Positions 28,662-37,626 of a stretch of 51,211 nucleotides of DNA are shown here, one piece after another. The position numbers and the translations under genes are program-made. A model generated the notes under the pieces. That model was not told the DNA's origin, made no database searches, and was given only the letters and a program-made list of their open reading frames with translations. This stretch comes from JBFHDX01 sp041584475 (lineage in GTDB: Bacteria; Pseudomonadota; Alphaproteobacteria; UBA8366; JADFVY01): assembly GCA_041584475.1 (NCBI GenBank), contig JBFHDX010000014.1, positions 1-51,211 of the forward strand, in the 5' to 3' direction. The first letter of the stretch is position 1. Each line of letters opens with the position of its first letter.

Positions 28662-29762
28662 ATGCAGATCGCGGTCACCGATGCCGGCCGATTGGTATCC
28701 AGGTTCTTTGCCTGGTGGTTGGGTGAACTCGCGTCCCTCGTTCCGAGGCGCGTGCGCAAGGCACTGGCGCCGAAGATCGATTCGCTGTGCTTTTCGATTG
28801 CCGGCAACGAGGTCACGATCGTTCATTACAACAACGGCAATTCGAGCCGGATCGCGCGGCTTGCGCTCGACGATCAGGATCTTCCGGCGCAACGTGCGGC
28901 GGTGGAGGCGATCCTGCGCGCGAAGGCGACGCGGCGCAGCGAGATCGTAATCGCGCTGCCGGCGGACCAGGCACTTCACAAGACGCTCGATCTGCCGCTC
29001 GCGGCGGAGGCCGGGATCAAGGACCTGCTGTATTTCGAACTCGATCGGCAGACTCCGTACCGTCCCGACCAGGTCCGCTACGATTACCGGATCGTGGCGC
29101 GCGACGCGGAAGCGCAGCGAATCCATGTCGAGTTCATCGTCGTGCCCAAGGACATCGTCGACCGGCTTACCGACCTGGCGGGCGACTGGGGGCTGACCCC
29201 GTCCGCCGTCACCGTCGACGGCCTCGACAATCCTGCCGCTCCCGAATTCGATCTCGCGGCCGAGCGGGAGAGCGGCGGTCCGTCAAGGGCCGGCAACGTC
29301 CTAGCCGGTGCGCTCGCGATCGTCGCGCTGCTGCTCGCGAGCGTCGCCGTCTATCTTCCACTGGATGCACAACGACGGGCCGCGGAGCAGGCGGACGCCG
29401 CTGTCACCGAGGCGACGGCGGCCGCGCGGACGGCATCCGCGCTGCGCGATGAGCTCGATCGGGCCGCCGAGGCCGGAAATTTCCTGCTCGAGCGCAAGCG
29501 CGCCACACCGATGGTCACCGCGGTTCTGGCCGACCTGACGCAGCTCTTTCCCGACGACACGTGGCTGTTCGAGCTTCATATCGAGGGCGACAAGATACGT
29601 GCCCGCGGATATTCGCCGGCGGCTTCGTCGGTCCTCGAGCTCGTCGAGCGCGGATCCGCGTTCAAGAATGCACGCTTTTCCTCGCCCGTCACGCGGGTGC
29701 CGGGAATCGATCGCGAGCGCTTCGATCTGACCTTCGAGCTAGCGCACGAGGGCGAAACGTGA
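28662..29762 (+). CDS. gspL: Type II secretion platform protein GspL (PilN-like)
   Basis: A 366-residue protein with an N-terminal actin-like cytoplasmic domain (SEIVIALPADQALHKTLDLP, LLYFELDRQTPYRPDQVRYD), one membrane span at about residues 210-230 (ALAIVALLLASVAVYL), a coiled coil rich in Ala/Arg/Asp, and a periplasmic ferredoxin-like PilN domain. GspL binds GspE and GspM. A 72-bp gap separates it from gspJ; the gene otherwise placed there, gspK, lies on the opposite strand beside gspD. Confidence 0.87.
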   Translation: MQIAVTDAGRLVSRFFAWWLGELASLVPRRVRKALAPKIDSLCFSIAGNEVTIVHYNNGNSSRIARLALDDQDLPAQRAAVEAILRAKATRRSEIVIALPADQALHKTLDLPLAAEAGIKDLLYFELDRQTPYRPDQVRYDYRIVARDAEAQRIHVEFIVVPKDIVDRLTDLAGDWGLTPSAVTVDGLDNPAAPEFDLAAERESGGPSRAGNVLAGALAIVALLLASVAVYLPLDAQRRAAEQADAAVTEATAAARTASALRDELDRAAEAGNFLLERKRATPMVTAVLADLTQLFPDDTWLFELHIEGDKIRARGYSPAASSVLELVERGSAFKNARFSSPVTRVPGIDRERFDLTFELAHEGET

Positions 29763-30352
29763 TGCCGACGCTCTCGCCGCTCGTCGGTCGCCTGCTCGCG
29801 CTCCTGCTTCTCGGCGCAGTGATCGGCCTGTTCTGGCTTGCGATCGCGCAGCCTGTGCTCGATCGCATGCTGTCATACCGCGAGACCATTGCCACGGCCG
29901 AAGAGCGATTGCCGCAGCTGCGCCGACTCGCGGCTTCGGCGCCGATGCTGCAAGCGCAGCTGACACAGATCCGCCGCGACCCGCAAGCGCGCACACGGCT
30001 GCTGTCGGGTGCGAACGAGTCGCTCGCGGGCGCCGATCTGCAGAAGCGCGTGGCCCAGATCACATCCCGATACGGTGTCGTGATACGCAGCACGCAACCG
30101 CTGCCGGCGCGCGATGAAGCCGATTTCCGACGAATCTCGATCCGGATCGCGCTGGAAGGCAACACCGAGGCGCTGCACAAGATCCTCTATGCGCTCGAGT
30201 CGTCGGCGACGCTGCTCTTCATCGACAACGTCCAGATCCGGTCGCGCAGCGGCGGACGCGTCGTGCGCAACAGGGACAGGGTCGCCCCGACCGACAGCGT
30301 CCTCGCGGTGCGCCTCGACCTGTCGGGGTATACGGAAGGACCACAGCCGTGA
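29762..30352 (+). CDS. gspM: Type II secretion platform protein GspM
   Basis: A 196-residue protein with one N-terminal membrane span (LLALLLLGAVIGLFWLAIAQP), a coiled coil (ETIATAEERLPQLRRLAASA) and a small periplasmic ferredoxin-like domain ending in SVLAVRLDLSGY. This is the GspM layout. The ATG shares a base with the gspL stop codon (TGATG), and the gene overlaps the next one as GTGA. Confidence 0.88.
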   Translation: MPTLSPLVGRLLALLLLGAVIGLFWLAIAQPVLDRMLSYRETIATAEERLPQLRRLAASAPMLQAQLTQIRRDPQARTRLLSGANESLAGADLQKRVAQITSRYGVVIRSTQPLPARDEADFRRISIRIALEGNTEALHKILYALESSATLLFIDNVQIRSRSGGRVVRNRDRVAPTDSVLAVRLDLSGYTEGPQP

Positions 30353-31014
30353 CGCGGCGGCCATCCCGTTCGCTTCCTCTCATCCTGCTGTTGCTGCTCG
30401 TCAACACGGCATTCGGGGCCGTTATCTTTGCCGAACTGACACGGCCGGACCTGTTTGTCCGGCGCATGGGCGCCAGCGGCACGGAGGCGCCACAGAATTC
30501 GGCGCCGCAGTTGCGGTCGCAGGAGGATCCCGGCGTCGCCATGCCGGGCGAGGCGGCGTTCGCGGTGATCACCCAGCGGCCGCTATTCTCGCCGGACCGT
30601 CGCCCGCCGCAGGAATCCGCGGGCGGGTCGGCGACGCCGGTTTCTGACAAGCTGCCGCCGCTCTTGCTGACCGGCGTCGTCATCGCGGACGACGACAGCG
30701 TGGCCATCGTCGAGGATGGCGCGCCGGGGCGCCAGAACGAACCCGGTCAGGTGGTGCGGCTCGGCGACAGCATCCAGGGATGGACCGTCGAGGAGATATT
30801 GCCGGATCGCATCGTCTTGACGCGTGGCGAGGACCGCGAGGAACTGCGGCTTGTCGAAGACGGCGCGCAACGCCAGCGCGTCCAGCGCCGCCGCGCACCC
30901 GTTGGCCAGCCCGGGCAGGCGCGGACGCAGCAAGGCACGACGCAACAGCGCGGCGTATTCCGTCCACGCGCGGTGCAGCCGCAGCCGGCGGAAGAAGGCC
31001 AGGAAACCCAGTAG
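30349..31014 (+). CDS. GspC/GspN-like type II secretion protein without PDZ
   Basis: A 221-residue protein with a single N-terminal membrane span (LPLILLLLLVNTAFGAVIFA) followed by the homology-region motif FAVITQRPLFSPDRRPP and LLLTGVVIADDDSVAIVED, as in GspC/PulC proteins that connect the inner platform to the secretin. The C-terminal part is a Gln/Arg/Pro-rich tail and there is no PDZ domain. It is therefore a short GspC-type (sometimes named GspN) subunit. GTG start coupled to gspM. It closes the rightward operon. Confidence 0.75.
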   Translation: MTRRPSRSLPLILLLLLVNTAFGAVIFAELTRPDLFVRRMGASGTEAPQNSAPQLRSQEDPGVAMPGEAAFAVITQRPLFSPDRRPPQESAGGSATPVSDKLPPLLLTGVVIADDDSVAIVEDGAPGRQNEPGQVVRLGDSIQGWTVEEILPDRIVLTRGEDREELRLVEDGAQRQRVQRRRAPVGQPGQARTQQGTTQQRGVFRPRAVQPQPAEEGQETQ

Positions 31015-31167
31015 GCGGGCCCCGGGGCCGCCGCGTCCGCCCCGGTCGCGGCCGGTCGTCGCGACTGACCTAAATCAATGCGGTCCCCGCACTCATCGCC
31101 AGACTGATCGAATTCGGAGAGCCCAGGCATCCACGTGCCGGCTTTCGGGCAAGACAGGGAGAATCAT

Positions 31168-31950
31168 ATGAGGAAAATTCTGGCCGCGCTGGCTGTCCTG
31201 CTGGCCCCCGTGCCGTTCCTGGTACCGGCGCCGGTGACCGCCGACGAGTCGAGCGCTGACGACGCGGCGCTCGCGTTCATTTTCGGCAACCACATCGACA
31301 CCCATCTGCAGACGCGCCTGGTCAGGGGAGCGGTTCTGAAGGGCTCGCTCTACATCATCTTTACCGGCGAGATCGACCCCGCTTCCGGTCTTCCGATTGC
31401 GCGGCATCCGCGCGGTGCGATGCACAATGAGGAGTGCGGCTTCGATATCGATTGCGTCGTCGGCTGGAAGGTGAGGGGCCGGCCCGGTGTCGCGAAGTTC
31501 GTCTCCCACAGCGGCGTCAACGGTCATGACCATCCGGTCTGGCTTGTCAACCGCGTCGACATTCCGCAGCCCGGCGCATTCAGTCACTTCCACTGGATCG
31601 GTGCGGACAGCAGCGACCAGCGGGCGCTGATGGGGGATGTCCCGGCGGTTTGCGACGTGGACATGGCGGGCGAGCTGGAAGGACGGGTCATCGCCGGCGA
31701 AATCGAAGTGGACGACGAAGTCGGCGACGATGAGATCGAATTCGCCGCCGATATCCATGTCGGTGACGGAGCCGAGGACAGCTATTGCCCCGGATGGTTC
31801 CTGCAGCTGCGGGCCGTCGAGACGTTCGCGTTCCGGCATGGCGGCGAGGTGGTCGCCGTCCGTCCCGGCATCGATATCGCGACGCATCTGAACCTGCTCA
31901 CCAACTACGCCATCGTGCCGACCATCACGCCGACGCGAATGGCCCATTGA
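31168..31950 (+). CDS. Secreted protein of unknown function, possible T2SS cargo
   Basis: A 260-residue protein with a clear Sec signal peptide (RKILAALAVLLAPVPFLVPAPVTA). I do not recognise the family. Visible features are His-rich patches (GNHIDTHLQTRL, SGVNGHDHPVW, FSHFHWIGADS), four Cys (ECGFDIDC, AVCDVDM, SYCPGW) and an acidic stretch near GEIEVDDEVGDDEIEFAAD, which together suggest a metal-binding exported protein. The ATG at 31168 follows GGGAG. It lies about 150 bp after the last T2SS gene on the same strand, making it a candidate secretion substrate; that link is inferred from position only. Confidence 0.75.
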   Translation: MRKILAALAVLLAPVPFLVPAPVTADESSADDAALAFIFGNHIDTHLQTRLVRGAVLKGSLYIIFTGEIDPASGLPIARHPRGAMHNEECGFDIDCVVGWKVRGRPGVAKFVSHSGVNGHDHPVWLVNRVDIPQPGAFSHFHWIGADSSDQRALMGDVPAVCDVDMAGELEGRVIAGEIEVDDEVGDDEIEFAADIHVGDGAEDSYCPGWFLQLRAVETFAFRHGGEVVAVRPGIDIATHLNLLTNYAIVPTITPTRMAH

Positions 31951-32091
31951 AGCGCGCCACTCGCGACCGAGACCGGAGCGTCCGGGGTCGAGCCGGGGTC
32001 GCGGCGCCCCGGCCGGCAATGCCACGGTTGACTTATCTGCAATCGGGCGGTCTGAATTCCGGGGCAATCCGGACGGGCGAGGACTGACCCC

Positions 32092-33627
32092 ATGGCGCAC
32101 GAGGACCTGCTTGCCGAACTCGACCGCCGCCGCGCCGAGGCGCGGCGCATGGGCGGCGAAAAGAAGCTGGCCAAGCGGCGGCAAACAGGCAGCCTGAACG
32201 CGGAAGAGCGCCTGGCCGAGCTGGTCGACGAGGGGAGTTTCGTCGAGCTCGGCCTGCTCGGGGCGTCAGGTGTCTTCGACGCCGACGCGCCGAACACGCC
32301 GCGCGACGGCAAGATCACCGGATTCGGCAGAATTCTCGGGCGCGACGTCGGCGTCGTGGTGAACGACTTCACGACCAAGGGAGCCTCGACCAGCGCCACC
32401 AACTCGAAGAAGATGGGCTATATCCGCAGGGTGTGCACCGAGCAGGGCCTGCCGTTCGTGCATATCGGCGAGTCGACCGGCGCGCGCCTGCCGGACGCCA
32501 TGGGCTCGAAGGGCATGGGCGCGCTTCTCGGCAACGACGTCACGCAGTTCCGTCGCATGCGCGAGTCGCCGTGGGCCTCGGCGGCGCTCGATACCGCGTT
32601 CGGCTCGTCGGCATGGCTGTGCTGCTGCTCGGACTTCGCTGTCATGAAGAAGGGCTCGATCATGTCGGTGTCGAGTCCCCGGCTGGTCTCGATGGCCATC
32701 GGCGAGAAGGTCGATCTCGAAGACCTCGGCGGCTGGCGGCTGCACGCCGAGCAAACCGGTCTGGTCGACTATTTCGTCGACAGTGACGCCGAGGCGATGG
32801 CGGCGATCCGGCGCTTCCTGTCCTACATGCCCGGGCACAACGCGGAATTGCCGCCCGAAGCACCCGTGCCCGAGGGGTCGGGCCAAAACCAGGAGGGGAT
32901 CCTCGAGATCGTCCCCGAAAAGCGCACGCAAGTCTACAATATGAAGAAGGTGATCGACCTGCTGGTCGATCGCGACAGCTTTTTCGAGATGAAGGCGCGT
33001 TTCGGCCGCCCGCTCGTGGTCGGCTTCGCCCGTTTCGGCGGCAAGGTCGTCGGCATTCTCGCCAACAATCCGATGGTCGGCGGCGGTGCGTTGTCGGCGG
33101 AGGCTTGCCGCAAGGCCATCGATTTCACGGTTCTGTGCGACAGCTTTAATATTCCGATCCTGCGCCTCATGGACACGCCCGGCTTCGTCGTCGGGACCGA
33201 CGCGGAGCGTCGCGGGGCGCCCGGCGCGATCATGAACTTCATGAACGCCACCTGTCTTACGACCGTGCCGCAGATCACGGTGATCTGCCGCAAGGCATAC
33301 GGCCGCGCCTATGTGGCGATGGGCGGCGGGGCCCACAACGACACCATGGTCGCCTGGCCGACCGCCGAGGTCAGCTTCATGGACCCGGTCTTCGCGACCA
33401 ATATCGTCCACAACAAGAGTCCCGGTGACGACGGTTTCGAAGAGGCGCTCGCCCACATCCAGAAGGATCTCGAGATCTGGGACATGGCGCGGATCTTTTC
33501 GGCGCACGACGTGATCAAGCCGCAGGAAACGCGTGATTACGTGATCCGCATGCTCGACCTGCACCGGCGGCGCAGGACCGGCGGAATCGGCCAGCACCTG
33601 ATGCGAACATGGCCGACGAGCTATTGA
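32092..33627 (+). CDS. Acyl-CoA carboxylase carboxyltransferase subunit
   Basis: A 511-residue carboxyltransferase with both crotonase-like halves. The N-terminal half has HIGESTGARLPDAMGSKGMG; the C-terminal half has VGILANNPMVGGGALSAEAC, ILRLMDTPGFVVGTDAERRG and RKAYGRAYVAMGGG. It resembles propionyl-/methylcrotonyl-CoA carboxylase beta subunits. It transfers carboxyl from biotin to an acyl-CoA. GAGGA precedes the ATG by 8 bases. The ADP-forming acyl-CoA ligase starts 1 base after its stop. The biotin carboxylase and biotin carrier are encoded convergently further right. The acyl-CoA specificity is not readable by eye. Confidence 0.9.
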   Translation: MAHEDLLAELDRRRAEARRMGGEKKLAKRRQTGSLNAEERLAELVDEGSFVELGLLGASGVFDADAPNTPRDGKITGFGRILGRDVGVVVNDFTTKGASTSATNSKKMGYIRRVCTEQGLPFVHIGESTGARLPDAMGSKGMGALLGNDVTQFRRMRESPWASAALDTAFGSSAWLCCCSDFAVMKKGSIMSVSSPRLVSMAIGEKVDLEDLGGWRLHAEQTGLVDYFVDSDAEAMAAIRRFLSYMPGHNAELPPEAPVPEGSGQNQEGILEIVPEKRTQVYNMKKVIDLLVDRDSFFEMKARFGRPLVVGFARFGGKVVGILANNPMVGGGALSAEACRKAIDFTVLCDSFNIPILRLMDTPGFVVGTDAERRGAPGAIMNFMNATCLTTVPQITVICRKAYGRAYVAMGGGAHNDTMVAWPTAEVSFMDPVFATNIVHNKSPGDDGFEEALAHIQKDLEIWDMARIFSAHDVIKPQETRDYVIRMLDLHRRRRTGGIGQHLMRTWPTSY

Positions 33628-33628
33628 C

Positions 33629-35830
33629 GTGAACGCAGTCGCGGCGCGCGAGATCATTGCCCGGGCACGTGCGCTCGGCCGGCGGGTGCTGAGCGAGCCC
33701 GACGGCAAGGCCGTGCTGGCCGCCTTCGGGGCGACCGTGCCGCGCTCGATCGTCGTGGCGGACGCTGCAGAAGCCGGCCGACGGGCCGCAACGCTGACAC
33801 CGCCGTTGGCCGTCAAGTTGATCTCTGCCGATATCCTGCACAAGTCGGATCTCGGCGGTGTCGCGCTGAACCTCGACCATGCCGAAGCCGTCGGCGCGGC
33901 GGTCGAGTCCATGGCGGCACGCCCGGAAATCGCCAACGCCCGCATCGACGGCTGGCTGGTCGAGGAGATGATCGCGCCGGGGCGCGAGGTCGCGGTCGGC
34001 GGCATCAAGGATGCGCGCTTCGGGCCCATGCTGATGGTCGGTCTCGGCGGCATCTTCGTCGAGGTTCTGGAGGACGTCGCGTTCCGGCTTTGCCCGATCG
34101 ACGAGGCGGACGCGCACGGCATGCTTGCGCAACTGAGGGCGGTCGGCCTGCTGGACGGCGCGCGCGGAGAGCCGGCGGCAGACAAGGCCGCCCTGATCGA
34201 CCTGATGCTGCAGGTCGGCGGTCGCGGCGGGCTTCTCTTGGAGCTCGCCGAGGAGATCGCGGAACTCGACGTCAATCCGGTGATCGTCGCGCGACACGGC
34301 GCAACCGTCGCCGACGCCCGCTTCATCCTGGCTGACGCTGCGGATACGGAAGCGGACGCCGTCGGGCACGATCCGCCCGACGCGGGGCTGGCGCCCCTCG
34401 ACCGCTTCAGGCCATTGTTCGAACCTGCAACGGTCGCTGTCCTGGGTGCATCGGCGCGCGACCTCACGATGGCCAATACCTTCATGCGCCGGATGAAGGC
34501 GTTCGGATATGGTGGTGCGATCTATCCGATCCACCCGAGTGCGGACGAGATCGAGGGCCTGAAAGCGTATCCCGACCTGGGCACGACACCGGAACCGGTC
34601 GACTACGCCTATGTCGGCATAGCGGCGCGGCGCATTCCCGAGGCCCTCTCGGCGGCGAACGGGCGGTGCCGGATCGCGCAGGTGATCTCCTCGGGGTTTG
34701 GAGAGGTCGAGGACGGCAAGGAGCTTGAACGCACCCTCGTCGCGTCCGCGCACGCGGCAGGCGTGCGGGTACTCGGGCCGAACTGTCTCGGCACCTATTC
34801 GCCGCGCGGCGGTCTGACATTTCCGGCCGACGCACCGGCGGAGCTGGGCCATATCGGCGTCGTCTCCCAGTCCGGAGGGCTTTCGACCGACATCATCAAG
34901 CGCGGTCAGTGGCGCGGCCTGCGGTTCAGCGGGCTGGTGACAATCGGCAACAGCGCCGACGTCACGCCGCGCGATCTGGTCGAGTACTATCTCGACGACG
35001 CGCAGACCGTGGCGATCGGTCTCTATCTCGAAGACATTAAGGACGGTCGGTCGTTCTTCGAGCTCTTGCGTTCGCGGCGGGCGCTTAAGCCCATCGTGTT
35101 GCTGCGCGGGGGGCGATCGGGTCAGGGTCGCATCGCCGCTGCTTCCCATACGGGGGCGCTCGCCGGCGACGGTCGGGCATGGGAAGCGCTGTGCGCCCAG
35201 ACACCGGTCGCGCAGGTTTCGACGGTCGACGAATTCATCGATGCCTTGCTCGCGCTGCAGCACCTTGCGCTCCGACCCGAGCGTCCGACACGCAGCGTCG
35301 CGCTGTTCGGCAATGGCGGCGGCTCAAGCGTCCTCGGCGCCGACCTGTTCGCGGAACTCGGCCTCGACGTCTCGCCCTTCGTGCCCGAGGTGGTCGACCG
35401 GCTCGAGGCGTTGGGCCTGCCGCCCGGCACGAGCGTTGCCAATCCTATCGATACGCCGGTGCGCACGCTGCAGGAGAAGGACGGCTGGATCGCTGCGGAG
35501 ATTCTCGAAATCGTCTATCGGCATGCCCGGCCCGACGCTCTGGCGATGCATCTCAATCTTGCCGCTTTCGTCGGTCGGGGTCCGGTCGACCCGGTCGGCA
35601 ATCTCTTCGAAGCGGTCCGCCAGACGCGGGAGAAATGGCCGGGTCAGGCCCATTTCGCGCTTGCCCTGCGCAGCGACGGATCGCCGGACCTCGATGAAAA
35701 ACGGCGCCTCTACCGCGAGCGGGCGCGCGCCATCGGCGTGCCGGTCTATGACGAGATACCCGACATGGCACGGGCGCTGGCCGTGGTGGCCAGGCTCGAG
35801 CGGCGACTCGCCGAGCGCGGCCCGGCGTAG
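33629..35830 (+). CDS. ADP-forming acyl-CoA synthetase (fused ACD)
   Basis: A 733-residue fused NDP-forming acyl-CoA ligase. The order is unusual: ATP-grasp domain first (VLAAFGATVPRSIV, PPLAVKLISADILHKSDLGG, MIAPGREVAVGGIKDARFGP; residues about 1-235). Then come the CoA-binding Rossmann domain (VAVLGASARDLTMANTFMRR) and the succinyl-CoA-synthetase-like domains (GPNCLGTYSPRGGL, VSQSGGLSTDIIKRGQ, HTGALAGDGRAWEALC with the phospho-His). It converts a carboxylic acid, CoA and ATP to acyl-CoA and ADP, or runs in reverse. GTG start. It is translationally linked to the carboxyltransferase, suggesting a make-then-carboxylate pathway. Confidence 0.88.
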   Translation: MNAVAAREIIARARALGRRVLSEPDGKAVLAAFGATVPRSIVVADAAEAGRRAATLTPPLAVKLISADILHKSDLGGVALNLDHAEAVGAAVESMAARPEIANARIDGWLVEEMIAPGREVAVGGIKDARFGPMLMVGLGGIFVEVLEDVAFRLCPIDEADAHGMLAQLRAVGLLDGARGEPAADKAALIDLMLQVGGRGGLLLELAEEIAELDVNPVIVARHGATVADARFILADAADTEADAVGHDPPDAGLAPLDRFRPLFEPATVAVLGASARDLTMANTFMRRMKAFGYGGAIYPIHPSADEIEGLKAYPDLGTTPEPVDYAYVGIAARRIPEALSAANGRCRIAQVISSGFGEVEDGKELERTLVASAHAAGVRVLGPNCLGTYSPRGGLTFPADAPAELGHIGVVSQSGGLSTDIIKRGQWRGLRFSGLVTIGNSADVTPRDLVEYYLDDAQTVAIGLYLEDIKDGRSFFELLRSRRALKPIVLLRGGRSGQGRIAAASHTGALAGDGRAWEALCAQTPVAQVSTVDEFIDALLALQHLALRPERPTRSVALFGNGGGSSVLGADLFAELGLDVSPFVPEVVDRLEALGLPPGTSVANPIDTPVRTLQEKDGWIAAEILEIVYRHARPDALAMHLNLAAFVGRGPVDPVGNLFEAVRQTREKWPGQAHFALALRSDGSPDLDEKRRLYRERARAIGVPVYDEIPDMARALAVVARLERRLAERGPA

Positions 35831-35834
35831 CGCG

Positions 35835-37211
35835 TCAGCCGCCTGCTGCTTCGAGCAACATGTCGCGGCGATCGCCGATGAAATCGGTTGTAACATCGCC
35901 GGCCGCGAACACCGGATCGAGCAGGCAGGCGATCAGGAAATCCCGATTGTGCCGGACGCCGTCGATCGCGAAGCCGCGAAGCGCTTCGACGCAGACCTGC
36001 CGCGCCTCGTCGCGATTCTCGCCCCACGCGATCACCTTGGCGAGCAACGGGTCGTAGAACGGCGTGACGGTGTCGCCTTCCCGGTATCCGGATTCGACGC
36101 GCAGGCTTGCGGTTGCTGCGGGCGGTCGGAACACGGTCAACGGTCCTGGCGACGGCAAGAACATCTTCGCCGGGTCCTCGGCGTAGAGGCGACACTCGAC
36201 GGCATGCCCGCGTGAGCGGATCGCCTCCTGCCCGATCGGTTCGAGCGTATTCCGCGCCAGCTCGATCTGCATCGCCACGAGGTCGCGCCCCGTGACCAGT
36301 TCGCTGACCGGGTGCTCGACCTGAATCCGGGTGTTCATCTCGAGGAAAAAGAAATCGAACGTGTCGGCGTCGACGATGAACTCCACGGTCCCGGCGCAGC
36401 GATAACGCGTCGCCCGACAGAGCTCGATCGCGGCCTCCGAGATCCGCGACCGCTGGATTTCGGGCAGCCGAGGCGCCGGGCTTTCCTCGATCACCTTCTG
36501 GAAGCGCCGCTGCAGCGAGCAATCGCGCTCATGCAAGTGTACGGCGTCGCCATTGCCGAAGCCGAAGACCTGGACCTCGAGGTGACGGGCGCGCGGAACG
36601 AGGCGCTCGAAGTAGAGCGATCCGTCGCCGAAGGACCTCACTGCCAGCGAGCGGGCCGTCGTCACCGCGGCGTCGAGTTCGCCTGGGTGCCCGACGCGCC
36701 GCATGCCGATCCCGCCGCCGCCCGCGGCCGCCTTCACCAGAAGCGGATAGCCGACGGTTTCCGCGATGGCGCCGACATCGTCTTCGCCGGGCGCAATTCG
36801 CCGGCTTCCGGGCACCACGGGGATGCCCGCCGCCCGGGCGAGATCTCGCGCGCGCTGCTTGTCGCCCATGGCCCGGATCGTCTGCGCATCCGGGCCGATC
36901 CATGCGAGGCCGGCCGCGGTTACGGCGTCGGCGAAGTCCGCGTCTTCCGCAAGAAACCCGTAGCCGGGATGAATCGCGTCGGCGCCACTGCTGCGCGCCG
37001 CATCGAGCACCTTTTCGGCGCAAAGGTAGCTCTCACGCGCCGGCGCTGGTCCGAGAAGTCGCGCCTGGTCCGCCTCCGAGACGTGGGCGGCTGCGACATC
37101 GGCATCGGAATACACGGCCACCGTCTCGAGGCCGAGCTTGCGGCAGCTGCGGAAGACGCGTCGTGCGATCTCGCCGCGGTTGGCGACGAGAATTCGACGG
37201 ATCGCGGCCAT
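35835..37211 (-). CDS. Biotin carboxylase subunit of acyl-CoA carboxylase
   Basis: A 458-residue biotin carboxylase without a fused carrier. It has IRRILVANRGEIARRVFRSC at the N-terminus, IHPGYGFLAEDADFADAV, the ATP-grasp loop KAAAGGGGIGMRRV, HERDCSLQRRFQKVIEESPA and FLEMNTRIQVEHPVSELVTG. It uses ATP and bicarbonate to carboxylate biotin. It ends 4 bp from the acyl-CoA ligase gene on the other strand and starts 14 bp after the biotin carrier stop. The N-terminal in-frame extension beyond 37211 overlaps the carrier gene and is rejected. Confidence 0.92.
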   Translation of the reverse strand: MAAIRRILVANRGEIARRVFRSCRKLGLETVAVYSDADVAAAHVSEADQARLLGPAPARESYLCAEKVLDAARSSGADAIHPGYGFLAEDADFADAVTAAGLAWIGPDAQTIRAMGDKQRARDLARAAGIPVVPGSRRIAPGEDDVGAIAETVGYPLLVKAAAGGGGIGMRRVGHPGELDAAVTTARSLAVRSFGDGSLYFERLVPRARHLEVQVFGFGNGDAVHLHERDCSLQRRFQKVIEESPAPRLPEIQRSRISEAAIELCRATRYRCAGTVEFIVDADTFDFFFLEMNTRIQVEHPVSELVTGRDLVAMQIELARNTLEPIGQEAIRSRGHAVECRLYAEDPAKMFLPSPGPLTVFRPPAATASLRVESGYREGDTVTPFYDPLLAKVIAWGENRDEARQVCVEALRGFAIDGVRHNRDFLIACLLDPVFAAGDVTTDFIGDRRDMLLEAAGG

Positions 37212-37225
37212 CGACGCAAGCCCGA

Positions 37226-37447
37226 TCAGGCTTCGATGCGGGCGACGACGGTTCCCTCGGTGACGACGTCGTCCGGAGCGACGAGAATTTCGACCACCGT
37301 GCCGTCCTCGGGCGCGGAAACGGGGATTTCCATCTTCATCGACTCGAGGATCAGGATGGGTTCGTCTTCGGAGACCGCGTCGCCGACCTTGCGTACGATC
37401 TGCCACACATTGCCCGTGATCTCGGTCTTTACATCGACGATGGCCAT
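37226..37447 (-). CDS. Free-standing 73-residue biotin carrier protein
   Basis: A minimal biotinyl domain with the biotinylation motif ESMKMEIPV; the modified residue would be Lys38. Most carboxylases carry this domain fused to biotin carboxylase or as a longer AccB protein, so this is a compact separate carrier. GGGGAG lies 8 bases before the ATG. It shuttles carboxybiotin between the biotin carboxylase encoded next to it and, by inference, the carboxyltransferase at 32092-33627. Confidence 0.9.
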   Translation of the reverse strand: MAIVDVKTEITGNVWQIVRKVGDAVSEDEPILILESMKMEIPVSAPEDGTVVEILVAPDDVVTEGTVVARIEA

Positions 37448-37626
37448 GCAACGAACTCCCCACCGCTTCCCGGAGCCTTGTCGGGGACGGTGCAGAGCTT
37501 TTAGCGGACGACCGGCGGCAGGTCACCCGCCGAATCTGAAATTACGGCCGCACTGACGTCGAACCACGCCTTGTTGTGCCGCCCGATGACCGGGACGCTG
37601 CGACCCGCGTTCCGGATGCGGCTCGG

